From the NCBI GenBank assembly GCA_013329085.1, contig DUKX01000134.1, forward strand, positions 1-6,723: a stretch of 6,723 nucleotides of DNA, written 5' to 3'. Numbering within the stretch: the first letter of the stretch is position 1; every line of letters starts with the position of its first letter. Both the position numbers and the translations under genes were made by a program. The stretch comes from Methanofastidiosum sp. (GTDB lineage: Archaea > Methanobacteriota_B > Thermococci > Methanofastidiosales > Methanofastidiosaceae). The notes under the pieces were generated by a model. It saw only the letters and a list, made by a program, of their open reading frames with translations. It was not told the origin of the DNA and made no database searches. Of the stretch, positions 5,042-6,723 are shown in pieces.

Positions 5042-6040
5042 ATGGGCGTAAACCTGGGTGAAATAGTTCCCAAACAAAAAATTGATATTTCTGATCTAAG
5101 TGGTAAAAGTGTAGCTATTGACGCTTATAACGCACTTTACCAATTTTTAGCCATAATAAGGCAGAGAGATGGAACTCCATTAAAAAATTCAAAAGGGGAA
5201 GTAACATCTCATTTGTCCGGTCTTTTTTATAGGACTGTTAATTTTATTGAACAAGGGATTAGGCCAATATATGTTTTTGATGGTAAGCCACCTGAATTAA
5301 AGTTCCAAACAATTGAGAAAAGAAAAGAAGCTAAAGTCGAAGCAAGAGATAAGTACATCGATGCCAAAGCCCGAGGCGATTTTAAAGAAGCAAAAAAATA
5401 TTCGCAAATGACATCTTCTTTGAAGGGAGACATGGTGACTAGTTCTAAAGAACTTTTAGATTCTATGGGGATTCCATATATCGAATCGCCATCAGAAGGT
5501 GAATCTCAGGCCGCATATGTTGTTTTGAAAGGTGATGCGGATTTATCGGCATCGCAGGATTACGATTCAATACTTTTTGGTGCCCCCTATTTAGTAAGAA
5601 ATTTAACGATTTCTGGAAAAAGGAAGATTCCGGGTAAGGATTTATTTGTTGATGTTGTACCTGAGATTATAACTAATGAAAATGTACTAAATTCGCTCAA
5701 TTTTTCAAGAGAACAGTTGATTCAAGTTGCCATACTCATTGGAACTGACTATAATCCTGGTGGAATAAAAGGAATTGGCCCCAAAAAAGCCATAGAAATT
5801 GTAAGAGACGGGAAATTTGGGGAATATGGGGAATTTGATCAGATAATTAATCTCTTTTTGAATCCAGATGTTTCTGATAATTATAATATCTCTTTTCAAA
5901 AACCAGAAAAGGAAAAAATATTAAAGATACTATGTGACAGATACGAGTTTTCAGAACTTAGGGTGGAGAAGGGAATCGAGAGAATCGAATTCTCACTAGA
6001 AAATACTCTAAAACAAAAAACTCTCGATATGTATTTTTAA
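5042..6040 (+). CDS. fen: Flap endonuclease FEN-1
   Basis: This structure-specific nuclease removes 5' flaps during Okazaki fragment maturation and base excision repair, working on the sliding clamp PCNA. The 332 residues are of normal archaeal length. The start MGVNLGEIVP is the conserved FEN-1 opening, in which Gly2 matters for the active site. The metal-binding acidic residues are all present: D27, D80, E152, E154, D173, D175 and D236. The helix-hairpin-helix motif GIKGIGPKKA lies at 241-250. The last eight residues, QKTLDMYF (325-332), form a textbook PCNA-interacting (PIP) box ending at the C-terminus. The ATG is 4 bp after the rpoK stop, with only a weak AAGGGAT ribosome site at 5028-5034, so coupling to rpoK is likely. 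The stop overlaps the convergent HAD gene by 4 bases. Confidence 0.97.
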   Translation: MGVNLGEIVPKQKIDISDLSGKSVAIDAYNALYQFLAIIRQRDGTPLKNSKGEVTSHLSGLFYRTVNFIEQGIRPIYVFDGKPPELKFQTIEKRKEAKVEARDKYIDAKARGDFKEAKKYSQMTSSLKGDMVTSSKELLDSMGIPYIESPSEGESQAAYVVLKGDADLSASQDYDSILFGAPYLVRNLTISGKRKIPGKDLFVDVVPEIITNENVLNSLNFSREQLIQVAILIGTDYNPGGIKGIGPKKAIEIVRDGKFGEYGEFDQIINLFLNPDVSDNYNISFQKPEKEKILKILCDRYEFSELRVEKGIERIEFSLENTLKQKTLDMYF

Positions 6041-6723
6041 ATCTTAAATCTCTTTAAGATGTTTTCTATTTCTAAAGGCTCACTTATTGTGTAATCGACT
6101 ATCGTTTTCAAATCATTTTTTCTTTTAGCTTCACTTTCTAGTATTAAGAAACTTAAATCTGCTTCTTCGAAAGCCCCTTTATCATTAATGTCATCGCCTA
6201 CCATTATTACTTGTTCGTAGGTCTTTTTTAGATTTGATATAATATTTCTCTTACCATCGGGGTCTACTTGAGGAAAAACGAAATTATCCAATATCCCAAG
6301 TCTTTTTGCAAGCGGGTATACCGAACAGGGATTGTCTCCTGTAGCAAGATAAATATCCATTCCTTCTGATTGCAGGAAGTCAAATAATTGAAAAACCCCT
6401 TCTTTTATCTTACCTGAAGAAGCGACTATATGAGTTATTCTTTCTCTTTCGGAGTCCCCAACAACTCCACATCCAACTAAGGTGCAAATATCATATTGCT
6501 TCTTTAGTTTTTTTATCGTTTCGTTAACTTCTTCAATAGTTATATCCTCTGCCCATTTGAGAATTTTTTCTTTATCTATTATTGCGTTTATACCTTTAAA
6601 AACCACTTCAAATCCTATATTTAGGTCTTTAATCGAGCGCCCAAGACTTTTTTTAGAATCTTCTAGTAAAAATGTATATCTCGGATCTGTAGTTATCGTT
6701 ACAAGAAAAAGATTTGGATTATC
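6037..6723 (-). CDS. HAD-superfamily (soluble P-type ATPase-like) protein, C-terminal part
   Basis: The minus-strand frame is open to the right edge, so 228 codons are seen and the start is outside; the GTG at 6606 is not needed as a start. Numbering from the edge, the C-terminal region has HAD motif II (IYLATGD, 124-130), a lysine in DPDGKRNII (K158) and motif IV VGDDINDKGAF (175-185), close to the GDGIND of P-type ATPases. The acidic DxD or DKTGT nucleophile motif expected before motif II is not visible: the matching place reads CTLVGCGVVGDS (80-91). The protein may be catalytically inactive, or the nucleophile may lie elsewhere. The first 75 residues (for example LFLVTITTDPRYTFLL) are not recognised and may be a separate domain. 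It converges on fen with a 4-base overlap. The HAD fold is probable; substrate and role are unknown. Confidence 0.72.
   Translation of the reverse strand, partial: DNPNLFLVTITTDPRYTFLLEDSKKSLGRSIKDLNIGFEVVFKGINAIIDKEKILKWAEDITIEEVNETIKKLKKQYDICTLVGCGVVGDSERERITHIVASSGKIKEGVFQLFDFLQSEGMDIYLATGDNPCSVYPLAKRLGILDNFVFPQVDPDGKRNIISNLKKTYEQVIMVGDDINDKGAFEEADLSFLILESEAKRKNDLKTIVDYTISEPLEIENILKRFKI

Noticed and set aside
5227..5899. Two minus-strand open frames inside fen
   Set aside because: Both are short and antisense to essential motifs of FEN-1, with no supporting start signals.

Overview
The window is AT-rich archaeal chromosome, most likely from a euryarchaeon. Four genes are archaeal markers: sn-glycerol-1-phosphate dehydrogenase (archaeal lipid backbone), RNA polymerase subunit K/Rpo6, flap endonuclease FEN-1 with a C-terminal PCNA-binding box, and the archaeal families DUF63 and UPF0179. 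Promoters are archaeal in form (purine-rich BRE plus TATA box), and where Shine-Dalgarno sequences occur they are of the GGTGA type. A low-GC methanogen-related lineage is plausible, but the genus cannot be settled from sequence reading alone.

Layout. Bases 1-1541 (+) hold the C-terminal part of a MutS2-like ATPase, open at the left edge. Then come a DUF63 multi-pass membrane protein (1573-2397, +) and egsA (2436-3476, +). A UPF0179 cysteine-rich protein (3473-3901, +) overlaps the egsA stop by 4 bases. On the minus strand a very small gene (3898-4008) encodes a 36-residue predicted single-pass membrane protein. It has its own TATA box and a strong Shine-Dalgarno sequence, and it shares its stop region tail-to-tail with UPF0179. 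Upstream of it lies about 365 bp of extremely AT-rich non-coding DNA, followed by a divergently transcribed winged-helix regulator (4374-4784, +). Next are rpoK (4861-5037, +) and fen (5042-6040, +), 4 bp apart and probably one operon. A HAD-fold protein on the minus strand (6037-6723) is open at the right edge and overlaps the fen stop by 4 bases.

How the genes relate. Most are housekeeping: DNA maintenance (MutS2, FEN-1), transcription (RpoK) and membrane lipid synthesis (egsA). The part that looks undescribed is the divergent pair formed by the winged-helix regulator and the small membrane protein. A 15-bp near-perfect inverted repeat lies between the small gene's TATA box and its predicted transcription start, where an archaeal repressor would bind. 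Regulator control of the small gene is inference.

Two start types are visible. DUF63, egsA and rpoK have a TATA box centred about 25 bp before the start codon and no Shine-Dalgarno, so they are predicted to be leaderless. The small gene and the regulator have the TATA box about 37-40 bp upstream and a GGTGA-type Shine-Dalgarno in a short leader. No tRNA, rRNA, CRISPR array, insertion sequence or attachment site was seen.
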